DNA of 64,000 bases from Leucobacter muris (lineage in GTDB: Bacteria; Actinomycetota; Actinomycetes; Actinomycetales; Microbacteriaceae): positions 2,356,001 through 2,420,000 of the forward strand of contig NZ_CP035037.1 in NCBI RefSeq assembly GCF_004028235.1. Reading direction: 5' to 3'. Positions 53,476 through 60,802 of the stretch are shown in pieces (position 1 is the first letter of the stretch; each line of letters begins with the position of its first letter). Made by a program: the position numbers and the translations under genes. The notes under the pieces were generated by a model that was not told where the DNA came from, ran no database searches, and saw only the letters and a program-made list of their open reading frames with translations.

Positions 53476-53504
53476 GCCGTGCGCCCCCTCCACGGGCGCA
53501 CGGC
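53476..53504. terminator. Terminator between a small phage gene and the Cro-like gene
   Basis: A perfect 11-bp stem GCCGTGCGCCC (53476-53486) with GGGCGCACGGC (53494-53504) has a seven-base loop. It lies between convergent genes, so it is probably bidirectional. Confidence 0.8.
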
Positions 53505-53523
53505 TTCGTCATTCCAGCGGCGC

Positions 53524-53778
53524 TCATCGTGCCACCGCCTCGGCGGCGAGCGCGGGAGCATCGGAAATGAGGTCGGCGATGCTCAGACCGAGCACACGTG
53601 CGATCGCGTCGAGTTCTTCGAGATTGGTGATCGACGGATTCGTCTTATGCAGGCGGCGCGAGAGCGTGCGCATGGGGATTCCGGATTCTTCGGAAAGCTG
53701 CTCCTGCGTCATGCCTCGGGCTTCGAGGGCACGGCGAATGCTTGCCGCGGTGCGCTGAGTGATGGGTGAACTTGCCAT
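53524..53778 (-). CDS. XRE-family Cro-like regulator
   Basis: The 84-residue single-domain helix-turn-helix protein (ALEARGMTQEQLSEESGIPM, RTLSRRLHKTNPSI) is divergent from the repressor gene at 53836. In lambdoid logic this is the Cro position, although the early operon runs separately from 53075. ATG 53778 lies inside the first operator. Confidence 0.88.
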   Translation of the reverse strand: MASSPITQRTAASIRRALEARGMTQEQLSEESGIPMRTLSRRLHKTNPSITNLEELDAIARVLGLSIADLISDAPALAAEAVAR

Positions 53779-53836
53779 GCTGCAATGCTTGCATGGCAAG
53801 TTGCCACCTGGCAAGTCGTATGCCAGAATTGGCGTA
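53771..53836. promoter_or_regulatory. Divergent phage switch with three operator palindromes
   Basis: Repeated half-site TTGCCA/TGGCAA. The first operator is CTTGCCATGC (53771-53780), ten bases, GCATGGCAAG (53791-53800). The second is TTGCCA-CC-TGGCAA (53801-53814). A weaker third is TATGCCA-N4-TGGCGTA (53819-53836). They overlap the starts of both divergent regulators, as in lambda OR. Confidence 0.85.
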
Positions 53837-54255
53837 TGCCCTCAGGATTCAACCGACTTCCCGGACCGCTCAGCAAGGCCGTGGGAGACCTTCTCTTCGA
53901 GATCATGGACGCGAAGTCGCTCACCCAGAGGGCGGTGGCTGAGGCTGCGGGCATGTCTGAGGCTCAATACTCTCGAGCAGTACGAGGGCTGAAGGTCTTC
54001 TCTCTCGAGCAACTCGACGCTGTGTGTTCGGCCGTTGACGAGTCGATCAGCGACGTCATTCGCGAGGCGGAGAATCGGACTGGGAGAGGTGGCGTCGCCG
54101 CGGCCGCTCCGCCCATCTCGCTCAGCGATCGCCGAGCGAATGTCAGTGGTGGCGGCGAAGATGAGCCGGACATCCCCGAGAACGTCCTCGAGGAGTGGGC
54201 AGGCCGCTACGCCGCTCACCCCGACGACGGCGAGCCCGAGGACCACACCCCCTAG
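53836..54255 (+). CDS. Prophage repressor (XRE domain)
   Basis: The 139-residue protein has a helix-turn-helix at about residues 20-70 (SLTQRAVAEAAGMSEAQYSR, AVRGLKVFSLEQLDAVCSAV). A variable linker and an acidic C-terminus follow (EDEPDIPENVLEEWAGRYAA). The downstream ImmA-like gene suggests proteolytic control rather than RecA-driven autocleavage. ATG 53836 is chosen because it immediately follows the operators. Confidence 0.85.
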   Translation: MPSGFNRLPGPLSKAVGDLLFEIMDAKSLTQRAVAEAAGMSEAQYSRAVRGLKVFSLEQLDAVCSAVDESISDVIREAENRTGRGGVAAAAPPISLSDRRANVSGGGEDEPDIPENVLEEWAGRYAAHPDDGEPEDHTP

Positions 54256-54333
54256 ACCCGACAGCACCACGGGCCAGGAGAGGCACAGGCGCCCCTCCTC
54301 GGTTCAGTGCACCCAATTTCCGGAAGGAGCAGT

Positions 54334-54810
54334 ATGCAACCCCTCAGCTACGACCCCGCATACGATCCCGTCGAGCACCTCGATCGCATGAAGACCCGCC
54401 TCGTCGTGCACTCCATCGGCCTGCCCGCGATCTGGGTACCCGAACGCAACATGGTCATCCGCGACCGCGGGCTCAGGAACGACCTCATCCGCCCCGTGCT
54501 CGGCCACGAGTGCGTGCACGTCGAGAACGTCGACCCCGGCGGCCACCACCCCCGCCACGAGGCCCGCGCCAACCTCCACTCCGCCCTCCGCATGACCGAC
54601 CCCGCCGAATGGGCGAAGCTCACCGCCTGCCACAGCGACTACGACCGCATCTGCCTCGAACTCGGAATCACCAGATCCCAGTTCCTCGCCCTTCACGAGC
54701 ACGAGCGACGCAGCGCCGCGTCGCGCCGACGTCTCGAGCGCTACGGGGACACCATCTACCTCGAGCCCCGCATGGGCGCCGGCCAGTGGGCCGCGCGCAT
54801 GTCCGCCTAA
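54334..54810 (+). CDS. ImmA/IrrE-like metallopeptidase
   Basis: The 158-residue protein has the zinc motif LGHECVHVENV (HExxH near residue 59) preceded by RDRGLRNDLIRPV, the layout of ImmA-type proteases that cleave phage repressors. It is placed between repressor and integrase with GGAAGGAG before ATG 54334. Confidence 0.85.
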   Translation: MQPLSYDPAYDPVEHLDRMKTRLVVHSIGLPAIWVPERNMVIRDRGLRNDLIRPVLGHECVHVENVDPGGHHPRHEARANLHSALRMTDPAEWAKLTACHSDYDRICLELGITRSQFLALHEHERRSAASRRRLERYGDTIYLEPRMGAGQWAARMSA

Positions 54811-54872
54811 CACCTCACCGGCACGCCCCAGCCCGCCCGGGCTGAGCCGCCGCATACCCGAAAGGAACGATC

Positions 54873-56060
54873 ATGGCCTGGACCGAGCAACTACGCTCCG
54901 GCCGCTGGCGCGGCGGCTACCGCGTGCCCGGCGGCGAGAAGCGGTACACGCCCGAGACGTTCGTGCGCGAGCGCGACGCACAGCGCAAGGCGAGTGCGCT
55001 CGAGGAGGATTCGCGAGAGCTCGGGTGGCGCGATCCGCGCGCCGCCGAGCGCACCTGGGGCGACTGGTGCGAGGAATGGCTGCGCGGGCACTACGTCGAG
55101 CGCTCCACCCACACGCGCACGATGAGCATGATCCGCAGCCGGATCATGCCGAAGTGGGGCAACACGCCTCTCATCGAGATCGACCGGCACCAGCTGCGCA
55201 TCTGGGCGCTCGAGATGCAGGACGACGGGCTCGCCGCGACTTCCGCGAAGCGCGTCATCGCGGCGTTCTCCACCTCGCTCTCCGCAGCGGTCGACGCCGG
55301 CGTGATCGCGGCGAACCCGGCCTTTCGCCTGAACCTCCGCATCCCCGACAATCTCTCGGAGCGGACGCTCAGCGGCGAGGAGCAGCACCGCCTGTTCGCG
55401 GCGTTCGAACCACAGCACGAGGATGCGACGGACGAGGAGTGGGCGATCGTGCGCAGGGATCAGGCGCTCGTCGCCGTGCTGCTCGGTGCTGGGCCGCGCT
55501 GGGGTGAGGCCGTAGCGCTCGGACCGGAGCACATCCACCGGGCCGAGGAGTCGATCAGGTGGCGGCGCGCGTGGGATGCGCAGAACCGGATCTTGAAGCC
55601 GTACACCAAGGGCAAGAAGCGGCGCACGACGCCGATCGCCGAATGGCTGCTCGGCATCATCGACCCCGTGCTGAGCACGACTGCGCAGGGTGAGTTCCTC
55701 TTCACCTCGAGTAGCGGTCAGCCGCTCGACTACTCGAACTGGCGACGCCGCAGCTGGGAACCCGCAGTCGAGAGGGCACGGCTGAACGACGGCTACTCCG
55801 AAGACGACAAGGCCACCATCCACACGCTGCGCCACACCTACGCGACCGCGCTGCTCGACGCGGGGTTCACGATCGCCGAGGTCGCGACCCTGCTGGGGCA
55901 CGCCTCGCTGAGCACCGCCGAACGCTATGCGCACCGCCGCTCGAAGGTGCGGCAGGAGGCTGCCAACGCGGTCTCCGACCCGCGGATCAGGCCGGCGATA
56001 CCGACGCCGCCGAGCCCCGAGGTGCCCGACAATGTGATCCGGTTTCCGGGCGTCAGCTAG
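54873..56060 (+). CDS. int: Tyrosine-recombinase integrase
   Basis: The 395-residue phage integrase has an N-terminal arm/SAM-like domain (residues about 60-160) and a catalytic domain with conserved residues. These are Arg in GAGPRWGEAVAL (about 208), Lys in the KPYTKGKKRRTTPI hairpin, HTLRHTYATALLDAG (His, Arg), LLGHASLSTAERYAHR (His and nucleophile Tyr). It is the rightmost prophage gene, reading toward tRNA-Ala. AAAGGAACG precedes the start. Confidence 0.96.
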   Translation: MAWTEQLRSGRWRGGYRVPGGEKRYTPETFVRERDAQRKASALEEDSRELGWRDPRAAERTWGDWCEEWLRGHYVERSTHTRTMSMIRSRIMPKWGNTPLIEIDRHQLRIWALEMQDDGLAATSAKRVIAAFSTSLSAAVDAGVIAANPAFRLNLRIPDNLSERTLSGEEQHRLFAAFEPQHEDATDEEWAIVRRDQALVAVLLGAGPRWGEAVALGPEHIHRAEESIRWRRAWDAQNRILKPYTKGKKRRTTPIAEWLLGIIDPVLSTTAQGEFLFTSSSGQPLDYSNWRRRSWEPAVERARLNDGYSEDDKATIHTLRHTYATALLDAGFTIAEVATLLGHASLSTAERYAHRRSKVRQEAANAVSDPRIRPAIPTPPSPEVPDNVIRFPGVS

Positions 56061-56063
56061 TTG

Positions 56064-56085
56064 GTCTGCCCCACGTCTGCCCCAC
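56064..56085. repeat. Tandem 11-bp repeat next to int
   Basis: Two direct copies of GTCTGCCCCAC (56064-56074 and 56075-56085) lie just after the integrase stop. Short direct repeats here could be integrase arm-binding sites of the attachment region. Confidence 0.45.
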
Positions 56086-56145
56086 GTGACCTTCTCATCG
56101 GAGAACTCAGGTCAGCCGAACACGCCCACCCCAGAAACACAAAAA

Positions 56146-56183
56146 GCGGGGCCGATCAGTGATTTCTCACTGATCGGCCCCGC
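56146..56183 (-). terminator. Terminator of tRNA-Ala
   Basis: A perfect 17-bp stem (56146-56162 with 56167-56183) and four-base loop is followed on the minus strand by TTTTTG. It lies nine bases after the tRNA-Ala 3' end. Confidence 0.92.
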
Positions 56184-56191
56184 TTGCGTCG

Positions 56192-56267
56192 TGGTGGATC
56201 TGAGGGGAATCGAACCCCTGACCTTCTCATTGCGAACGAGACGCGCTACCAACTGCGCCACAGACCC
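56192..56267 (-). tRNA. tRNA-Ala (anticodon CGC)
   Basis: The 76-base cloverleaf folds with acceptor GGGTCTG/CAGATCC including the alanine-identity G3-U70 pair. It has D-stem GCGC/GCGC, anticodon loop TTCGCAA (anticodon CGC, reads GCG), T-arm AGGGG-TTCGATT-CCCCT, and encoded CCA. Confidence 0.95.
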
Positions 56268-56402
56268 TGACAGCGATCCACTCTAGCAGCCGCCGGGCCG
56301 GGAAGTGAAATCGACACCCCGTCCCGTGAGGGGGGTCGCGACGGGTGCGCGAACGAGAAGCGAGGGCGTTCGAGAGGTGTTCGAGCGAGATATGAGAGGG
56401 CA

Positions 56403-56458
56403 CGAAAGGCGGATATCGCATGCGGCGTCGGCACACCGCCAGCGATATCCGCCTTTCG
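56403..56458. terminator. Long inverted repeat downstream of SepX gene
   Basis: Perfect 17-bp arms (56403-56419 and 56442-56458, CGAAAGGCGGATATCGC) have a 22-base loop, 62 bases beyond the end of the leftward sepX-like gene. It is a probable terminator. The region 56268-56519 shows no gene. Confidence 0.65.
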
Positions 56459-56519
56459 GTGGCACAGCGTGACGCGGGCAGCTCGGCCCGTCACCCGGCA
56501 GCCTGACCCGCGCGGCGAG

Positions 56520-57656
56520 CTAGCCCGCGTTGCGTCGGCGGCGCAGCGCGGCGTCGAGGTCGGGCATGCCCTGGCTGGTGTCGCCGATCACACCCATCTG
56601 CCGCAGCCGTTCGCGCGCGGCCTGCTGCTGCGCGCTCACCGTCGAACCGGGGGCGCGGCGTGCGGCGCGGCGCGCATCGCCCGCCTCCCGCGCACTGGCG
56701 GGTGCGGCGGGGCGCGCCGGGATCTCGGTGCTCGCTGCAGGCGTCTGCGCAGCAGTGGCCGCCTGCTGCGACGCCTCGCCCGATGCGACGGGAGCAGCCG
56801 TGGCAGCGGGAGCACCCGATGCAGCGGCCTGAGCGGGAGCGGCCCCCGAGCGGGCGCCTCGCACCTGGGCTCGGGCCTCGCGCAGCAGGATCGAGTCGGT
56901 CTGGTTCTCGCGTGCCGCCGGGCGTTCGGCGCGGGCGCGGGCCAGCGCGCGCGCCCGTTCGATCCGCTCGGCCGCGGCGCGCTGCGCGGCGGCGTGGGCC
57001 GAGGCGGCCTGCTCGGTCTCCCCCGTCGCGACGGGCTCCTCCGCGGCCGCGGTGTCGAACGCGCGCTCGGCCTGGGCGGTGACGCGCTCGGCATCGATCG
57101 AGCGCACTCGCACCCGGCCGGGGGCGAGCAGCACGAGCGCGCCCAACGACGTCACGAAGACGAGGCCGCTCCAGATCAGGATCGCGATACCGCTTCCCCC
57201 CACGGCGAAGCCGATGCCGACGAGGGCGCCGAGCAGCCCGACGAGGGCGCCCAGGGCGGAGAACGCGCGCACGCGGCGCACGACGGGTCTGCGCAGCTTG
57301 GCGGCGCGCTGCGCGGCGGCCTGCTTGCGGTTCATCTGCTGGGCGAGGATCTCGGCGCGCACCTGCTCGGCGCGGGCTTCGGCGAGCTGAGCCTCGCGCT
57401 CGGCCTCCTGCCGCTTCTGGGCGGTGCGCAGCAGCTTCTCGTGGGCCAGCGCCTCGCGCGCGGTGGCCTCCAGGCGCAGCTCCTGCGGCACCTCGGAGGT
57501 CTCTGCCAGCACGCGCAGCGTGCGCTGCAGCCGCACGGCGTTGCGCTCGGCGGCGCGGAACTCCCGTCGCCGGATCCAGGCGGGAACCAGCACGGCGGCC
57601 CAGAGCAGCGCGGCCACCACGAAGATCACGCCGCCCCCCAGTACACCGCCAGTCAT
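56520..57656 (-). CDS. SepX/GlpR-family divisome membrane protein
   Basis: The protein has about 378 residues. It has an N-terminal membrane helix (GGVIFVVAALLWAAVLVPAW) followed by IRRREFRAAERNAVRLQRTL, a coiled-coil region and two further helices (ALGALVGLLGALVGIGFAVG, IAILIWSGLVFVTSLGALVL). A long Ala/Arg-rich disordered tail ends MGVIGDTSQGMPDLDAALRR. This N-terminus and the neighbours (GNAT, galU, 5-FCL) match the SepX/GlpR locus of actinobacteria, where SepX helps the FtsZ divisome. ATG 57656 lies seven bases after TACAGT (leaderless); ATG 57665 is an alternative. Confidence 0.8.
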   Translation of the reverse strand: MTGGVLGGGVIFVVAALLWAAVLVPAWIRRREFRAAERNAVRLQRTLRVLAETSEVPQELRLEATAREALAHEKLLRTAQKRQEAEREAQLAEARAEQVRAEILAQQMNRKQAAAQRAAKLRRPVVRRVRAFSALGALVGLLGALVGIGFAVGGSGIAILIWSGLVFVTSLGALVLLAPGRVRVRSIDAERVTAQAERAFDTAAAEEPVATGETEQAASAHAAAQRAAAERIERARALARARAERPAARENQTDSILLREARAQVRGARSGAAPAQAAASGAPAATAAPVASGEASQQAATAAQTPAASTEIPARPAAPASAREAGDARRAARRAPGSTVSAQQQAARERLRQMGVIGDTSQGMPDLDAALRRRRNAG

Positions 57657-57739
57657 GGGCATCACTGTACGGCGTCCGCGCGATCCGCGGCGCCCGGCGC
57701 GCCGTGATCCGGCTCACCGAATCGGGCCCTTCGGCAATT

Positions 57740-57801
57740 GGCCCGACTTCGTCTCATACGCACCCCGGAGAAGCAGGGTCTTGATGGTACGAAGTCGGGC
57801 C
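57740..57801. terminator. Inverted repeat downstream of the acetyltransferase gene
   Basis: Arms GGCCCGACTTCGT (57740-57752) and ACGAAGTCGGGCC (57789-57801) are separated by a 36-base loop, 46 bases after the end of the GNAT gene. It probably ends the leftward galU-GNAT transcript. Confidence 0.55.
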
Positions 57802-57846
57802 GATTCCCCAGCTGGTCGGGCTGAGCGGGCGGGCTGAGCGGGCGCC

Positions 57847-58452
57847 CTACCCGGGCAGGCGCGAGAGCATGCCGCCGGGGGCCTCCTCGCGCGTGACTAC
57901 ATAGCACTCGTGATCGCGCCAGGCGCCGTCGATGTGGATGTACGAGGCGCGCCGGCCCTCGTACCGCAGCCCGAGCTTCTCGACGACGCGCAGCGAGGCC
58001 GTGTTCTCGGGGCGGATGCAGATCTCGACCCGGTGCAGCCCCAGTTCGCCGAAGAGGTAGTCGATGGCCAGCGCGACGGCGGTGGGTGTGACGCCCTGCC
58101 CGGCCACGTGCTCGGACACCCAGTAGCCGAGCTGGGCCGACTGCAGGGCGCCGCCGCTGATCTCGGATACGCTCAGCTGGCCCACGACGTCGCCGTCGAG
58201 CAGCACGACGAACGGCAGACCGCTTCCCACGCGCAGCTGCCGCCGCAGCAGGCGCACGGTCGGCCGCATCGAGACGGTGCCGGGCGTTACGCCCCTTCCC
58301 GCGGGGTGCGTCGCTTCCCACCGCTGCAGCCAGCCGCGGTTCTCGGCGAGCAGGGCCCGCAGCGGCTCGGCGTCGCGGGTGCGGATCACCCGCAGTTCGA
58401 CGCGGCCGGCGCTCAGCGGCGGCGGTTCTTCGATGGGGCGGCCGAGCGGCAT
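57847..58452 (-). CDS. GNAT acetyltransferase, RimJ-like
   Basis: The 201-residue acetyl-CoA-dependent N-acetyltransferase of the RimJ/RimL group has VELRVIRTRDAEPLRALLAE, AQLGYWVSEHVAGQGVTPTA (acetyl-CoA loop) and LGLHRVEICIRPENTASLRV followed by EKLGLRYEGRR. The gene lies three bases after galU in the same direction and belongs to the conserved sepX-rimJ-galU block. Its target, possibly a ribosomal protein, is inferred from family. Confidence 0.92.
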   Translation of the reverse strand: MPLGRPIEEPPPLSAGRVELRVIRTRDAEPLRALLAENRGWLQRWEATHPAGRGVTPGTVSMRPTVRLLRRQLRVGSGLPFVVLLDGDVVGQLSVSEISGGALQSAQLGYWVSEHVAGQGVTPTAVALAIDYLFGELGLHRVEICIRPENTASLRVVEKLGLRYEGRRASYIHIDGAWRDHECYVVTREEAPGGMLSRLPG

Positions 58453-58455
58453 GCC

Positions 58456-59382
58456 TCAGCCGTCGGAGCGGCGCGCGCGCAGGCGGTCGGCGAAGTCGAT
58501 GATCCAGCTCGAGATCTCCTCGCCGAGCTCTTCGTGGTCGACGCCGAGCAGCACGTTCGCCTTGATCCAGTCGGCGCGGTCGCCGGTGTCGTAGCGGCGG
58601 CCGCGGAACACGACCCCGTAGACGGGGCCGTCGCCCTTGCCCTGGGCGAGATGGTTGAGGGCATCGGTGAGCTGGATCTCGCCGCCCCGGCCGGGCTCGA
58701 GGTCGTCGAGGATGTCGAAGATCTCGGGGCGCAGCACGTAGCGGCCGATGATCGCGAGGTTCGAGGGCGCTTCCTCGGCCGAGGGCTTCTCGACGAGCTC
58801 GGTGACGCGCACCACGTCGGGGTCGTCGGTCGGTTCGACGGCGGCGCAGCCGTAGAGGTGGATCGACTCCTGCGGCACCTCCATGAGCGCGATCACGGTG
58901 GCATCCCGGGCGTCGTGCTCGTCGATCATGCGGTCGAGCAGCGGATCGCGGGCGTCGATGAGGTCGTCGCCGAGCAGCACCGCGAACGATTCGGCGCCCA
59001 CGTGGCGGCGCGCGCAGGCGACCGCGTGCCCGAGCCCGAGCGGCTGGCCCTGGCGCAGGAAGTGGATCTCGGCGAGCTCGCTCGACTCGTGCACCTTGCG
59101 CAGCTTGTTCTGGTCGCCCTTCTGCTCGAGCGTGCGCTCGAGCTCGGGAACGCTGTCGAAGTGGTTCGAGAGGTTGCCCTTGTTGCGCCCCGTGATGACG
59201 AGCACGTCGTCGAGCCCGGCCGCGACGGCCTCCTCGACGACGTACTGGATCGCCGGCTTGTCGACGATCGGCAGCATCTCCTTGGGCGTCGCCTTGGTGG
59301 CGGGCAGGAACCGCGTTCCGAGGCCGGCTGCGGGAACGACCGCCTTGGTCACCGAGCTACGAGCGGGCTGAGTATCTGTCAT
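58456..59382 (-). CDS. galU: UTP-glucose-1-phosphate uridylyltransferase
   Basis: GalU makes UDP-glucose, which also feeds the trehalose synthase at 28561. The 308-residue protein has the nucleotide motif VVPAAGLGTRFLPATKATPK, EMLPIVDKPAIQYVVEEAV, ITGRNKGNLSNHFD, LLGDDLIDA and FRGRRYDTGDRADWIKAN. It is of standard length. The ATG at 59382 is preceded by TAGGCT plus seven bases, a leaderless-type promoter divergent from the cyclo-ligase promoter. Confidence 0.95.
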   Translation of the reverse strand: MTDTQPARSSVTKAVVPAAGLGTRFLPATKATPKEMLPIVDKPAIQYVVEEAVAAGLDDVLVITGRNKGNLSNHFDSVPELERTLEQKGDQNKLRKVHESSELAEIHFLRQGQPLGLGHAVACARRHVGAESFAVLLGDDLIDARDPLLDRMIDEHDARDATVIALMEVPQESIHLYGCAAVEPTDDPDVVRVTELVEKPSAEEAPSNLAIIGRYVLRPEIFDILDDLEPGRGGEIQLTDALNHLAQGKGDGPVYGVVFRGRRYDTGDRADWIKANVLLGVDHEELGEEISSWIIDFADRLRARRSDG

Positions 59383-59510
59383 GTCGGCCAGCCTAGCCCG
59401 ACGCCGGAGCGGGGCAAAGTCGCCCGGCCGGTGACATCCTGAGAGCCGGCGCACACGCGGGGCGGTGTCTTTCGAGCGCCCTCGGCGGGCGCCCCTCTAT
59501 GCTGACTCGC

Positions 59511-60107
59511 ATGGGGATCGGGGATGCCGAGGGTCTCGCGCAGCACAAGTGGCACGTGCGGGAGGAGGTGCGCCGGCGGCGCGCCGCGATGGGCTCCGAC
59601 GAGCGGCTGCGGGCGCGCGACGCGCTCACGGACCGGCTGATCTCACTGGTGCGGGATCGCGGCGCCTCGTCGGTCTCGTGCTACGCCTCGCTGCCCGACG
59701 AGCCCGACACCTCCGCCTTCCTCGAGTGGGCCCTCGACAACGGGGTCGAGGTGCTGCTGCCGGTGTCACTGACAGGCAGCCGCCTCGCGTGGACGCACTC
59801 CGACGGGTCGCAGCTCGTGCCCGGCCGGCACGGCATCCTGGAGCCGAGCGGTGAGCAGCTGCCCGCTTCGGCGGCCGCGGCGCTCGATCTCATGCTGATC
59901 CCGGCCTGCGCGGTCGACCTGCGCGGCACCCGCCTCGGCTGGGGGCTCGGTTATTTCGACCGCTGCCTCTCCGAACTCGCTCGCAGGCCGCCCCTCTTCG
60001 CGGTGGTGCACGAGGCCGATGTGCTGCCCGCGCTGCCGGCCGAGCCCCACGACATCCCGGTCGACGGCGCGGTCACCCCGGACGCGGTCCGCCTCTTCCC
60101 CCGCTGA
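59511..60107 (+). CDS. 5-formyltetrahydrofolate cyclo-ligase
   Basis: The 198-residue protein converts 5-formyl-THF to 5,10-methenyl-THF with ATP. Motifs are REEVRRRRAAM near the start, CYASLPDEPDT, the catalytic LMLIPACAVDLRGTRLGWGL and GWGLGYFDRCLSEL, and late HDIPVDGAVTPDAV. ATG 59511 lies seven bases after TATGCT, so it is favoured over ATG 59499. It is divergent from galU, as in other actinobacteria. Confidence 0.94.
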   Translation: MGIGDAEGLAQHKWHVREEVRRRRAAMGSDERLRARDALTDRLISLVRDRGASSVSCYASLPDEPDTSAFLEWALDNGVEVLLPVSLTGSRLAWTHSDGSQLVPGRHGILEPSGEQLPASAAAALDLMLIPACAVDLRGTRLGWGLGYFDRCLSELARRPPLFAVVHEADVLPALPAEPHDIPVDGAVTPDAVRLFPR

Positions 60108-60156
60108 CCGCAACCGCCGCGCTCTCTTCTCGCCGCGAGCGGTAGAATCGTCTCTC

Positions 60157-60465
60157 GTGCCTACCTATGCCTACCGCTGCGTCGACTGCGAGCACGCGTT
60201 CGACATCTACCAGTCCTTCTCCGACTCCGCGCTGACCGAGTGCCCGGAGTGCGGCGGCAAGCTGCGCAAGGTCTTCGGCTCGCTGGGGGTCACCTTCAAC
60301 GGATCGGGCTTCTACCGCACCGATTCGCGCTCGGGAGGCTCGGGGTCCGCGTCGGGATCGGGGTCTGGATCGGCGAGCGGTTCCGGATCGGGATCGGCGA
60401 GCGGCTCGGGGTCCGCGTCGTCGGCCGGCTCGTCGTCGCCGTCGAAGTCTTCGGCCGCCTCCTGA
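60157..60465 (+). CDS. FmdB-family zinc ribbon protein with Ser/Gly tail
   Basis: The 102-residue protein from GTG 60157, eight bases after TAGAAT, has the zinc ribbon PTYAYRCVDCEHAFDIYQSF with a second pair in TECPECGGKLRKVFGS and the family's FNGSGFYRTD. The last 40 residues are a low-complexity Ser/Gly repeat that is likely disordered. Family members are small regulatory proteins of unclear role. It stands between the cyclo-ligase and a terminator. Confidence 0.92.
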   Translation: MPTYAYRCVDCEHAFDIYQSFSDSALTECPECGGKLRKVFGSLGVTFNGSGFYRTDSRSGGSGSASGSGSGSASGSGSGSASGSGSASSAGSSSPSKSSAAS

Positions 60466-60467
60466 CC

Positions 60468-60490
60468 GGCGCCGCGCGCAGCGCGGCGCC
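60468..60490. terminator. Terminator after fmdB-like gene
   Basis: The stem GGCGCCGCGC (60468-60477) with GCGCGGCGCC (60481-60490) and a three-base loop lies three bases after the stop. Confidence 0.7.
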
Positions 60491-60583
60491 CCGCACCGGG
60501 CGTTGAAACCGCCCGCGTCCCAGCGTCGCGCCTGACAGCCCGGGTCGGCCTCGAGATCGGCTGCGGCAGGCCGAGTTCGCGCT

Positions 60584-60802
60584 TCAGCCCCAGTGGGGCG
60601 GGCGATCCCCGAGCAGCCGCGCGTCGTTCTCTGCCTCCGAGCGCCGCTCGACGGGCGGATCGTACGGTTCGGGATCGCTGCCCTCCGGTGCGGGCAGGCT
60701 CGCCCGGCGCGACGCGCGTCCGCGGGGGGCGGGCGGCTGCTCGGCGGCGTCGCGATCCTCGCCCTCCCGATCGGCCCCGTGGGGGCCGCGCTCCCCGCTC
60801 AC
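60584..60802 (-). CDS. Small disordered protein coupled to the helicase-like gene
   Basis: The 72-residue hydrophilic protein is rich in Arg, Glu, Pro and Asp, without Cys or membrane segment (MSGERGPHGADREGEDRDAA ... LLGDRPPHWG). Its ATG overlaps the stop of the large helicase-like gene (ATGA), which supports translation. The conserved-looking end RPPHWG may matter. Function unknown. Confidence 0.55.
   Translation of the reverse strand: MSGERGPHGADREGEDRDAAEQPPAPRGRASRRASLPAPEGSDPEPYDPPVERRSEAENDARLLGDRPPHWG

Noticed and set aside
53072..53527. Leftward frame opposite the 77-aa phage gene.
   Set aside because: It lacks a ribosome site, crosses a terminator and has no family; the rightward frame has GAGAGG and protein-like composition.
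56087..56230. The 12-bp match TGACCTTCTCAT just after int (56087-56098) and inside tRNA-Ala (56219-56230), as an attachment core.
   Set aside because: Both copies are at the same prophage end, the match is short, and tRNA-Ala keeps its own terminator, so integration into tRNA-Ala is not supported.
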